A stretch of DNA of 64,000 nt from Nyssa sinensis. Lineage: Eukaryota; Streptophyta; Magnoliopsida; Cornales; Nyssaceae. Positions 24,991 through 35,897 of this stretch are shown here, one piece after another (the first letter of the stretch is position 1; each line of letters opens with the position of its first letter). The notes under the pieces are model-generated. The model did not search any database. It was not told the origin of the DNA and saw nothing but the letters and a program-made list of their open reading frames with translations. The position numbers and the translations under genes were made by a program. The DNA is taken from positions 7,559,589 to 7,623,588 of the forward strand of contig CM018048.1 in assembly GCA_008638375.1 (NCBI GenBank), in the 5' to 3' direction.

Positions 24991-25415
24991 TGATAAATTA
25001 TACTGATCTCTTTTGCTTTATCTGAAAATATACAAATATTCTTTTCAATCAATTTTTTTTTCTTAAAAATCACAAAATTATCCCTTTTCGTGTTTTTTTT
25101 TCAATTTTCTTATTTTACAAATAAATATTCATAAAAAACCTTAAATTTATTTTTATATAAAATAAAAATAAGTTATTTACTTGAAATTTGTTTTTAAATA
25201 AATAATAAAAAATATTTAGAAAAATTGATCAAAATTGAAAAAAATACAAAATAAATAAATAAAAGGAGCAAATTTGTCTTTTTAAAGAAAAAATTGACTG
25301 GCAGAAAATATTCGTATATTATCAGAAAAGTAGGGACGATCAGTGTAATTTCAAAAATTTTAGGAGATATTAATGTAATTATCAGAAACCTCATAAAGAT
25401 TAATATAATTTACCC
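24991..25415. mobile_element. Mutator-type MITE with perfect 9-bp target duplication
   Basis: The element starts TGATAAATTATACTGATCTC and ends with the inverse of GGGTAAATTATATTAATCTT. It is flanked on both sides by the identical 9-bp sequence ATAAAAATA (24982-24990 and 25416-25424). A 9-bp duplication is the hallmark of Mutator-like elements, and GGTAAATTA-type termini are known from plant MULE MITEs. It is 425 bp long, AT-rich and non-coding. Confidence 0.85.
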
Positions 25416-25424
25416 ATAAAAATA

Positions 25425-26640
25425 TTATTAAAAACCAAAAATTGTACAAATAAATCATTTAAAAAGTATTGTTACAAACCGAAAAATCCTACAAACAAGT
25501 AACCTTAAATGGTTTGGCTGTCCGGCCAATCTTGCTTTCATTCTATTAAAAATGGCAATTCACAATGGAATTTCTATATGAAAGCATATTTTTACTTAGT
25601 CCAAAAGAAAAATCATAAATTTAAAATATTTTACATAAAAAATTTATTATGTTGAGATTATCAAATTATTATTTTTTTGAACAAGCATTAAGTAAGTTTG
25701 ACAAGGTTAAGACTATAAATGCTAGTTGTAGAATATTATTCACTATCATACATTGCATTTGTTGTGGTTTAAAGGAAGTGTTTTCTCTATCATACTTTTT
25801 TCTTCTTGTTTAAAGGCAAAGGTTCATGATTTCAAGGCATTGTATCTTGGAGGTAGGATTTTCATTAAGTCTCACTGTACCAGTAGTCGGGAAACAATGT
25901 TTTAAAATAGTATTCAGGATGGGCGAGGAACTTCTTTTTATTCAGGTATATGTTATAATCTTAATTTGTCATGTATGTAATCATATAAATATCATGTGAT
26001 TATTTAATTTTAACTAAAAAATTAAAAATAAAAAAATAAAAGACACGTGCATTGCATATATAGTAGATTGTGGTTAAATCAAGTGTTAAGGTAAAAAGAG
26101 ATTCTTCCTACTTAGTTTGTAGCTAAGTATTGTTCATTTAGAACACAAAAAATTTATTACTTTTTCACTCCTATCCTCCCACTTACCCTTCATGATCTAG
26201 ACTAAATTGGCACTTTTTGTGTATAAACAATATGATACCTGATTATATCCAGTAGTTGCTCACACACCACTTTAAACATGGCAGAATTTCATCAATAGGG
26301 GCTTGCATCTCTCAAATAGTTTATATGCAGTAACCCATTTTTCAGGCATTCTCTATCAATGATTTAAGCTAACACTGTCTTCTAAGCATTCTAAATGGAG
26401 CCACAACCCAAAAACATTTTTTCACAAGATAAGTTTGAATACAATTGTAATGTGGTATCTGATTGATCTCATTTTGTATGCTTTCAATGGAGATCAATAC
26501 ATAAACAGTACAAGTATGCACAAGATGTGATTATCAAAGCTTATATACATTATTTCAAATATTACATGATGAGCTATGGATAGTACTAAGAATTGCTCCT
26601 TGTTTCTCTCTCTCTTTCTCTCTTCTCCTACTCTCTCTTT
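25425..26640. other. AT-rich interval downstream of the receptor kinase pseudogene
   Basis: No gene was recognised. A CT-rich tract lies at 26605-26640, just past the kinase stop codon. Confidence 0.55.
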
Positions 26641-26644
26641 CAAC

Positions 26645-29092
26645 TTAAAGAAGCATATTTCTAATTGAATGCAGTTCCACAAGAACATCTTTAATACCCA
26701 TTCGCTCTCGTGGCATTTCAGCAGAACATAACACTCTAATTCGAAGGATTAACACCAAGCATTCATTTGTTCTGGCAGTGTTGCATTTGCTACTTTGTCT
26801 GCTCATATTTGACTCATCTTTGTCTTCCAATATGATTTGTGGATCAACAATGTCCATCACTCTTTCTGGGAGAGCCATCTTAGCATAGTTATCGAGACTC
26901 AAATTGTCTGTAAACATGCTATCAGTAGATCTTTTTCCAGTAAACATTTCCAATAAGAGGATTCCATAGCTATACACATCGCCCTCTATTGATACCTCTC
27001 CTCCCATTCTATATTCTGCAATTTAAAAAAAATTAAAAATTCAAAGTTAATAAATTTCTTCAATATTTCCAAGCTAAAAAAAGAATAAATAGAAAGACAA
27101 TAATTACCTGGAGCAACATACCCAGTTGTTCCTCTAATCCCAATTGAACTGCTTTGTGCATGATTTGATTCATTTGTGGTGGACAAAAGAAACTTTGCTA
27201 GGCCAAAATCACTTACATGGGCACAGAGTTCATCATCAAGAAGAATGTTGCTTGGCTTTAGATCACAATGGGTGACTGGTGTTCCCCAATGATGATGTAG
27301 ATATTCCAATGCAGATGCCACATCAATTGCAACATTTATCCTTTGGGTCAGGTTCAAGTTCTTTGTGTCATGCTGCTCAAGACAAATTTGGATGCAACCA
27401 GCTCTCTAAACTCCCATTTGACATGAACCCAAAGACCAAAGCTTTGAAATCATTGCCTTTAAAATCTATGCTTGAGCAAGTGGTGATGATCTTGACGAGA
27501 TTTCGATGACTGAGGTTCCTCATTGCTTCACATTCTACCAAGAAACTCTTGTTGGCTCCATGTTGTTGAAGGTTGAGTAGCTTTATAGCAACAATTTGTT
27601 CACTGGCACTGAGAATCCCTTTATTAACAGAGCCATATCTTCCCTCACCAGTCAAGTTAACTGAAGAAAATCCATTGGTAGATTGAAAAAGTTCAGTTTA
27701 AGAAACTTTTGGAATTTGGTTTTCCTCTATGGAAGCCATAGAGGGTTGTTGTTTGGACCTTCTTTTTTGATAAATTGCACAAGCACATACTAGTACCAAA
27801 ACTGTGAAAAGAGCAACTGTGGTCACAGAAATTATTACTGTCCAAGAAGAAAGCTTTCTTTGTTTGCTTGAGACTTTTGAGGGGCATACATGCAAATTTA
27901 ATTGCTTAATTCCACCGCACAGCTTTTTATTTCCCACAACTGAAAATTCGCTAATGTTAGAAAAGACCCCTTCATTTGGCACTTCACCCGCAAACATATT
28001 ATAAGAAAGATTGAAATTCCTAAGTAGAGTTAGCTCTCCGAGAAACCTTGGAATCTGTCTGGACAAATTATTGCGAGAAAGATCCATGACTTGAATGCTT
28101 TTTAAGTTTCTCAAAGATAAAGGAATTGTTCCTTCAAAAGAGTTACCTTCCATGTGGAGGTATTCCAACATCAGGAAATTGCCAAGAGTGCTTGGAATTT
28201 CACTAGATAGTTTGTTTTTTGAAATATCCAGTGACACAAGATCTTTCAGGTTACCCACTTGTGATAATAGTGGTCCCGTTAAATAGTTTTGAGCTAAGAT
28301 GAGGCCAATTGAGAGGGAAGAAAGACTGATAACTTGCTCGGGTATGGCACCAGTGAGGTGATTTCGCTCAAGATACAATTCTTGAAATTGACTGCAATTA
28401 GTTAAAGAAACAGGTACACTTCCCTCGAGCATATTTTCTTGAAGATTAAGAATGCGTAATCTAGTAATGTTGCCAATAGAGTTTGGAATTTTTCCTGAGA
28501 TGTTATTTGTGAAAAGGTGGAGTTCTTGCAACTGGATAAGTTTGCCAATGGAATCAGGAATACTCCCTATGATCATGTTAGTATCTATTGTAAAGTAGCT
28601 TAGGCTGACAAGGTTCTCATTCTCCTGAGGTGTGCTTCCTGATAGGTAGTTCTGATCCAGCCATACTGATGTGAGCTTGGTGGTGAGATTTGCAATGGAA
28701 TTGGGTAGCACGCCTTTGATTTGAATTCTAGATAAACTCAGTATTCTCAGATTGGTGCAATTGGTTAAGGTGGAAATGAAAGAGATGTTATTGGCTTCAT
28801 CAGTTCCAAGTGGGTTACCACCAAAATGTAACACTTGGAGTTCTTGAAGGATTCCCAAATTCAGTGGCATTGGCCCAGTAAAATCATTATCTCCTACACT
28901 AATTTTTACAAGTCCTGAAGCATTAGTAAGTGATGCTCGAATGGAACCGAAAAATTGGTTTAAATCAGCTAGAAATAAATTGAGCTTTGGAAGATTCAGG
29001 CCTAAATTAGAAGGAAGACATTTCAATGTACAAACTAAACTATCACAACAGTCCACCCTGGAAAAAAGGAAAAAAGGAAAAAAGAAGACCAC
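26645..29092 (-). pseudogene. LRR receptor-like kinase (LRR-XII, non-RD), truncated and disrupted
   Basis: The minus-strand frame from about 29040 encodes roughly twelve leucine-rich repeats of the L-x-L-x-x-N-x-L-x-G-x-I-P type. A juxtamembrane capping segment follows (LNLHVCPSK), then a membrane helix (WTVIISVTTVALFTVLVLVC) and a kinase. The kinase retains the glycine loop [20 protein letters not shown] and DFG, and an AP|E motif split by a 92-bp GT-AG intron (27016-27107) at the usual place for this family. The HCD instead of HRD marks a non-RD kinase, typical of immune receptors such as FLS2, EFR and Xa21 and of At3g47110-like proteins. Breaks: no signal peptide or N-terminal cap (the first LRRs are missing), a TAA stop at 27698-27700 between membrane helix and kinase, and a one-base insertion near 27381 that shifts the frame. 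The reading frame resumes and ends at 26645. It is a decayed plasma-membrane receptor gene. Confidence 0.9.
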
Positions 29093-29239
29093 CGTGGCTT
29101 CATTTCATTAGGTAAAACTCCTCTATGCACACAATTCATAATACCAGTGACCATGTTGACATTTGTAACTTGAATTATTCTTATTGCACGTGTTCAGCTA
29201 TGTTTTTCATGCCACTTAAACTTGAAAACTTGTAGTCCT

Positions 29240-29760
29240 CATTACCGTGCAAACTGGAAAATTATCAATAAACCCTTCAAAATTTTTACACATACACAAG
29301 TGCCTACATGGCAATAACAAGATGGTTTCCCTTGTAAGCATTGCAATTCAACTGCTTTTTTATGGAAACTGGATTTCCAGAGCCACCCACAATGCCTTGA
29401 CGGTTTTGGCTAATGTACGAGGCTGCATCGTCAACCGTGTTGTCCCCACAACCCTTCTTTACTTGCACAACACTTTATGCAATGACCTGCTGCCGATTGT
29501 TTTTAAGCACATTGACTACTGATTCATTATATTGTCTTCTGTAGTGGCAGGACTGAGCTTCCCTGGTAGCCTGGTTTATTCTATCCCCTAGTTCCTTGTT
29601 CTTGCGGTTCATGGTGGTTTCTCTTTCAAGTTCTTTCTCGTGTAACTTCTTTCTAACTCCTTTTTCTAAGGCATTCAGGAAAGTTGTTGTATGTCTCTGC
29701 TTCAAATCCCTAAAGCCTTCGTGATGCTATCCTCCTGTTCGACAAACACCAAGTGACAGC
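29240..29760 (-). pseudogene. SBP1/BOI-type RING E3 ligase, C-terminal pseudogene
   Basis: The minus frame 29705-29475 reads MKQRHTTTFLNALEKGV, then a Lys/Glu-rich coiled coil (MNRKNKELGDRI), then YNESVVNVLKNN. It continues into DNTVDDAASYI and SGNPVSIKKQ. Further down, in another frame, comes a decayed RING (CRHLCMCKNFEGF and VCTVM near 29320-29250). This order matches plant S-RNase-binding-protein/BOI-related RING ligases, where a coiled coil precedes a C-terminal C3HC4 RING that ubiquitinates targets. Stops and frameshifts interrupt it, and the RING lacks its first Cys pair. It lies directly upstream of the broken receptor kinase on the same strand. Confidence 0.72.
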
Positions 29761-30203
29761 AGCAAAGGTAAACAACGGAATATGCATTTGATTTCATATT
29801 AACGTGAGACTTGTCTCCCACTCAGTCTTTTTCATCGTTCAACAAATATATCTTGTCGAAAGTTCTTATTTCATCCAAAAACTTCCTGTATATCTATCTA
29901 GATTATACGGCATTGCTATATAGACCAGTCTATCTGTTTCTATGATTTCGCACGTCTCCTAACATCAAGATTTTAAAAACCTTGGTGGCATGTTCTACTT
30001 TAGAATATGTTTGCAAATAAAAATACCTTAAGGAAGTTAAGACAAATGAAAAAGGACAAAATTCACATAATTAGATGCCCTAGGACTTGACAGAACACGG
30101 GTATTTGTACCGAATGAAAATTGCAATACATTATCAAAGGGTCATCTTACAAAGTGATATCAAAACAACTTAAAAAAACATAACACCAAAAGTTTGAGAA
30201 AAA
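29761..30203. other. Non-coding flank of the Harbinger element
   Basis: Nothing recognisable was seen; AT-rich. Confidence 0.5.
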
Positions 30204-30206
30204 TAA

Positions 30207-32413
30207 GGTCCCGTTTGGATAGCTACCCAAACTAAATTCACAGTATCCAACTTTTCAAAAACTTGTTTGGTTGTAAATATTTCAGAATATCACTTGGAAG
30301 TCTCTGGAGAAATGAAGATAAAGCATGCCCCTCCGTACAAAAAAACTGATGCATATGACAAAGAGAGCTAACGTGAACAGCTGGGGAATGCAAAGAAAGG
30401 AGGATAGATTTGATTAAAAAAAAAAAGGTAGAGCCTGTAGGGAGTTCGGTCCCAGTCTCGCACTCTCTGCAACTCTCACGCTCTGCAAATTTGTCTGGAT
30501 CTGGCTTCTTTCCATCTGCCTTTCTCTCTCAGATCAAATCACTCACACACCTGCATCTCACTCTCTCTCAAACTCTCTCCAAATCTCCCTCGATCTGGCA
30601 TCACCTGATCTCGCTTGTGCTCGCAGATCAAATCTACAACGAACGCATGAAATTGGCTCTCTGAATAATCAGATCCAGAAGATCATCTGTGCAAAAGAAT
30701 CCATCACCAATCTGAGTTCCAGCCATTATATCTATGGGTTCTGCAAAGAAATCTCAGTAAGATTTCAGCATCTTCTCGCATAATCTCCTTTGAAGATTTT
30801 ATGTAAGAAGCTGTACGAGTTAGACAGACGTTTTCTTCCATCAAATCCATCAATCTGAAAATTTTTCTTCACTACACCATTGCAAAAATTTGCTGTGTTT
30901 ATATTCGGGTTTGTTTTTGCTTGTTTATTCACAAGGCGATGTTAACAAGAGCCCAGAAGCGGAAGCTTGAAGAAGAACCCGCCTTCCATTCATCCTGCAG
31001 TTATACAGACGAGAATCAAGTGCCAGTACATCCATCTCCATTTAAAAAGGTATGCACTATCCTATCTATTTTAACCAAATACCCTCTGTGTTGAGCCTAT
31101 TTTGGATTCTGATGATGATTTATTTGTTTCATTATCAAATTAAGTCATTTCTACATATTTAGTTTTGCATTTATTAATTAACATTGGGGGTCCAAATTTT
31201 TTTTCTATAATTATATGTTGGTTGTCAACACCATGTCATATTGGTAGTAGATGTCTGAACAACATGCGGAGTATAAAGATTATGTGCTTTGGCCGTCACG
31301 AATTGAGGAGACCTTTATAAGACTAATGGTTGACGAAGTACAAAAGAATCCTCTACAAACAAATACATTTCATGAAAAAGTCTGAAAAAAAATTGAGAAT
31401 GAACTATTTAACTATTATGGAAGGCGATATACCCTTCAGCAATTGAAATCGAAGTACACAAGGTTACGAATGAAATATAAGGAATTTGCTGAACTGTTGG
31501 GGGATAAATGCTCTGGTTTCGGATGAGACACGGAAACTAATACAGTTACTGCAACTGAGGATGTATGGAAACATCTTAAGGTAAATATGACTCACAACTT
31601 CTCCCTACTTGCTATACTTACACAACCCTTTAAAAAAAATTTCTCACTTCATATTCCTTTTCACAAATGTAGGCATACCCTAATGCGAAAATATTTTGTC
31701 ACAAGGGACTCGACCATTACGAGTTGTTGGGGATTATTTTTAAGACCACAACCGCCACAGGGTCATTAAAAAGATTATCTTCTCAGTTGCCTCTCACATC
31801 AGATGAGGAAAGAGAGTTAGAAGCGAATTTTTTTAGGACTGGTGTGCATGTGAATCCTGTAACATGTACACATAATATTCCATTACCAGTCGACCTCACC
31901 CCTTCATCTTCTGGCAAATGTGTTTCATCCGGCCCACAGTCACATAGACCCTCAAAATCAAGTAAAGTGTCAAGTGTGGATATCTCTTTGAATGCGTTTA
32001 TAGATTATACCAAGGCTCGTACTAAGAAGTTAGAACACCCAAGCTAAACTACAGAGGCTGTCTCTAACCTCAAATATTGTTACTCAATTGTAGCATGCAT
32101 GGATACCTTAAATGCTTTGGCAAATGTCAATGATGAACAATATGTAAAGGCTGCTAAGTCCTTTGTAGATGGCGAGTGGCGCACAGTTTTCATAGAAATG
32201 CGAAGATCTTTTCAGATGGCTTGGGTTCAGAGCCTGTAAAGGTTTTGTTGGTCCATGGATTTGGTGGTTGTTTTGTGTCTTATCCATTTGTGGTGGTTGT
32301 TTGCTGTCGTTGTATCTTTTTATTGTTTCGTGCTTTGGTTGTCTGTTTTATCTTGTTCGATGACATTGAAACCCTATGTTATGTTTGTGATCAATTTTCT
32401 TTAGTCTTATGCA
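30207..32413 (+). repeat. Left arm of Harbinger palindrome
   Basis: This is inverted relative to 33151-35448. Matching landmarks: the terminal repeat, the CT-rich leader near 30440-30620, the Myb exons and the final TTAGTCTTATGCATGT near 32400. Identity is high (well above 90% by eye), with indels such as an extra T-rich duplication in the right arm near 35255-35320. Confidence 0.9.
30938..32190 (+). pseudogene. Harbinger Myb/SANT-like gene, left-arm copy
   Basis: A first exon starts near 30938 (MLTRAQKRKLEEEP, ending PFKK before GTATGC). An exon from about 31251 encodes MSEQHAEYKDYVLWPSRIEE and a trihelix/Myb-like segment with QQLKSKYTRLRMKYKEF. The next exon (from about 31675) carries NAKIFCHKGLDHYELLGIIF, SDEERELEANFFRTG and a Ser/Lys-rich tail. 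This is the plant Myb/SANT-like (L10-interacting MYB type) protein found beside PIF/Harbinger transposases. A Trp-to-stop TGA lies at about 31383, a second TGA after CSGFG at about 31525, and a further stop at 32045. It is a pseudogene. Confidence 0.8.
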
Positions 32414-32612
32414 TGTACAATACGGTGCCTCCATTAAATATCTTATTATTATATAGATCTGAACAAACTAAGGTATATAAGACATAATAAATAAAACACA
32501 TGGATAAAGAGAAAATTAACAAACACGCAAATATACCACAATATGTAAATAAAGACTCAACGATAATTACATTACAAAAATAGATACAAATATTACAAGT
32601 CATCTAGTAGTC

Positions 32613-32840
32613 TTATTGCACATAATCATCCCACATTTGCAATCCAAGTTGCTCGCATAAATGCGTCATGTGGTTAACTTGCTCTTCTGACATGTCAACT
32701 TCAGTTTGGGGCCGGAGCGGATTACTTGTTTCATATAACTCTATGTCATCTGATTGAAATTCATTGAATATATTATCCGACATAGAATGTAGACGAATAA
32801 AGTTATGAATTATACAACAAGCTGTATCTCAATGATCATA
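32613..32840 (-). pseudogene. Harbinger transposase C-terminal remnant in the palindrome loop
   Basis: The minus-strand frame reads DTACCIIHNFIRLHSMSDN, then an acidic stretch, then MTHLCEQLGLQMWDDYVQ and a stop at 32613. The ACC-I-HNF motif near the end is typical of plant HARBI1-like (DDE-type) transposases. The catalytic Asp-Asp-Glu region is absent. It is the only transposase sequence left, and it sits in the unduplicated loop. Confidence 0.75.
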
Positions 32841-33150
32841 ACATTGGATGATACTTAATAAAACTAAATTTGGATGATTGATCATCAAATTACAGCTGCA
32901 AATAAAACCAGATCATACAAAAGTACAGAAAAAAATGAATTTACAACACAAAACATCCAACTAAAACTCCAAATCAAACACTTACATTTCAGAATCCACA
33001 AAAAACAACTTATATTATATAGATAACATAGTAAGATTAAATCCTAAACATCTTATATGACATGTCTAATTTACCCATAATACTACGAGCGACATAGTTA
33101 GTTCCTAAACATGTATGCATGGACAGAACCTAGCTGCATGAGTCGGTGAC

Positions 33151-35448
33151 CACATGCATAAGACTAAAGAAAATTGATCACAAACATAACATATGGTTTC
33201 AATGTCATCGAACAAGATAAAACAGACAACCAGATCACGAAACAATAAAAGCATACAACGACAGCGAACAACCACCACAAATGGATAAGACACAAAACAA
33301 CCACCAAATCCATGGACTAACAAAACCCCTACAGGCTCCGAACCCAAGCCATCTGAGAAGATCCTCGCATTTCCATAAAAACTGTGCACTACTCGCCATC
33401 CACAAAGGACTTAGCAGCCTTTACATATTGTTCATCATTGACATTTGCCAAAGCATTTAAGGTATCCATGCATGTTGCAATTGAGTAACGATCATTGAGT
33501 TTAGAGACAGCCTTTGTAGTTTGGCTTGGGTGTTCTAACTTCTTAGTACGAGCCTTGGTATAATCTATAAATGCATCCAAAGCGATATTCATACTTGACA
33601 CTTTACTTGATTTTGAGGGTCTATGTGACTGTGGGCCGGATGAAACACATTTACCAGAAGATGATGGGGTGAGGTTGACTGGTAATGGAATATTTTGTGT
33701 ACGTGTTACAGGATTCACATGCACACCAGTCCTGAAAAAATTCACTTCTAACTCTCTTTCCTCATCTGATGTGAGAGGAAACTGAAAAGATGATCTTGCT
33801 AATGACCCTGTGGCGGTTGTGGTGTTAAAAATAATCCCCAACAACTCGTAATGGTCGAGTCCCTTGTGACAAAATATTTTCGCATTAGGGTGTGCCTAGA
33901 TTTGTGAAAAGGAATATGAAGTGAGAAATTTTTTTAAAGGGTTGTGTAAGTATAACAAGTAGGGAGAAGCTGTGAGTCATATTTACCCTAGGATGTTTCC
34001 ATACATCCTCAGTTGCAGTAACTGTATTAGTTTCCGTGTCTCATCCAAAACCAGAGCATTTATCCCCCAACAGTTCAGCAAATTCCTTATATTTCATTCG
34101 CAACCTTGTGTACTTCGATTTCAATTGTTGAAGGATATATCGCCTTCCATAATAGTTATATAGTTCATCCTCAATTTTTTTCCAGACTTTTGCATGAAAT
34201 GTATTTGTTTGTAGAGGATTCTTTTGTACTTCGTCAACCATTAGTCTTATAAAGGTCTCCTCAATCCGTGACGGCCAAAGCACATAATCTTCATACTCTG
34301 CATGTTGTTCAGACATCTACTACCAATATGACATGGTATTGACAACCAACATATAATTATAGAAAAAAAATTTGGACGCCCAATTTTAATTAATAAATGC
34401 AAAACTAAATATGTAGAAATTTCTTAATTTGATAATGAAAAAAATAAATCATCAGAATCCAAAATAGGCTCAACACAAATGGTATTTGGTTAAGATAGAT
34501 AGGATTGTCCATACCTTTTTAAATGGAGATGGAGGTACTGGCACTTGATTCTCATCTATATAACTGCAGGATGAATGGAAGGCGGGTTCTTTTTCAAGCT
34601 TCCGCTTCTGGGCTCTTGTTAACATCGCTTTGTGAATAAACAAGCAAAAACAAACCCGAATATAAATACAGCTAATTTTTGCAATGGTGTAGTGAAGAAA
34701 AATTTTCAGATTGATGGATTTGATGGAAGAAAATGTACGTCTAACTCGTACAGCTTCTTACATAAAATCTTCGAAGGAGATTATGAGAGAAGATGTTGAA
34801 ATCTTACTGAGATTTCTTTGCAGAACCAATAGATATAATGGTTGGTACTTAGATTGGTGATGGATTCTTTTGCACGGATGATCTTCTAGATCTGATTATT
34901 CAGAGAGCCAATTTCATGTGTCCGTTGTAGATTTGATCTGCGAGCACAAGCGAGATCAGGCGATGCCAGATCGAGGGAGATTTGGAGAGAGTGTGAGAGA
35001 GAGAGAGAGAGATATGCAGAGAGTGAGAAAGTGAGATGCGGGTGCGTGAGTGATTTGATTTGAGAGAGAAAGCCAGATGGAGAGAAGCCAGATCCAGACA
35101 AATTTGCAAAGAGTGAGAGCGTGAGAGTTGTAGAGAGTGCGGGATTGAGATGCCGAACCCCCTACAGGCTCTACCCTATTTTGTTTTTTAATCAAACCCA
35201 TCCTCCTTTCCTTGCATTTCTCAGCTGTTCACGTTAGCTCTCTCTGTCATATGCATTAGTTTTTTTTTTTTTTTCAATCAAACCCATCCTCTCTTTGTCA
35301 TATGCATCAGCTTTTTGTACGGAGGGACATGCTTTATATTCATTTCTCCAGAGACTTCCAAGTGATATTCTAAAATATTTACAACCAAACAGGGTTTTGA
35401 AAAGTTGGATACTGTGAATTTAGTTTGGGCAGCTATCCAAACGTGACC
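33151..35448 (-). repeat. Right arm of Harbinger palindrome
   Basis: Inverted copy of 30207-32413. It is slightly longer because of an extra duplicated segment near 35255-35320 (ATCAAACCCATCCTC occurs twice). Confidence 0.9.
33389..34626 (-). pseudogene. Harbinger Myb/SANT-like gene, right-arm copy
   Basis: On the minus strand the exon 34316-34041 encodes MSEQHAEYEDYVLWPSRIEE and keeps the Trp (KVWKKIEDEL) that is a stop in the other arm. It then stops at the same TGA after CSGFG. The last exon (33844-33389) is open for about 150 codons, including SDEERELEVNFFRTG, a Ser-rich linker, TKARTKKLEHPSQ and a C-terminal helical part ending AKSFVDGE. The first exon lies near 34626-34520. It is better preserved than the left copy but still carries one in-frame stop. 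Confidence 0.8.
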
Positions 35449-35449
35449 T

Positions 35450-35864
35450 AAGTTTGTCTCCAATCTACCTCTCGTGGCACCTCACATTGGCAGGACCAAT
35501 TCTGAGTAATTGTTTTTAGAAAGAATAATTTATATGAACAAATTCCAGTTCTTGGAAAAAAATTTCCATTTAATGAAATGGAATAGAACATGATTTTGGA
35601 TCAATTCATCCTGTGTCTGAATTCTCCAGTAAACAAGTAATGGAAATATAACAACAAAAGAATAGAACAATACAAAAATTAGGTACTAGAAATGCGTATG
35701 TCCCTTTATGCAGCCAACACACCTGTTCATGCATAAGATACTACTTATACTATCAAGGTTTCTCTGCAATCTTCTCTGGATGAATACAAAGCTAACTGTA
35801 CAGTCTGCAAAATGGTTCCTATCACGTTTGAGGACCTGATATTCAAATGAAAAGGAAAAATATA

Positions 35865-35897
<33 letters not shown>

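Larger units (their letters stand above)
30207..35448. mobile_element. PIF/Harbinger element with inverted-duplicated interior
   Basis: The left end reads GGTCCCGTTTGGATAGCTACCC and the right end is the inverse of GGTCACGTTTGGATAGCTGCCC. Both sides are flanked by TAA (30204-30206 and 35449-35451), the 3-bp target duplication of PIF/Harbinger transposons. The interior is a palindrome. Arm 30207-32413 is repeated inverted at 33151-35448, with a loop of about 740 bp. Each arm carries a Myb/SANT-like gene, the DNA-binding partner protein of these transposons, pointing inward. The loop keeps only a transposase C-terminus. Intact PIF elements encode one transposase and one Myb-like protein, so this is a rearranged, non-autonomous derivative. 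Confidence 0.88.
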
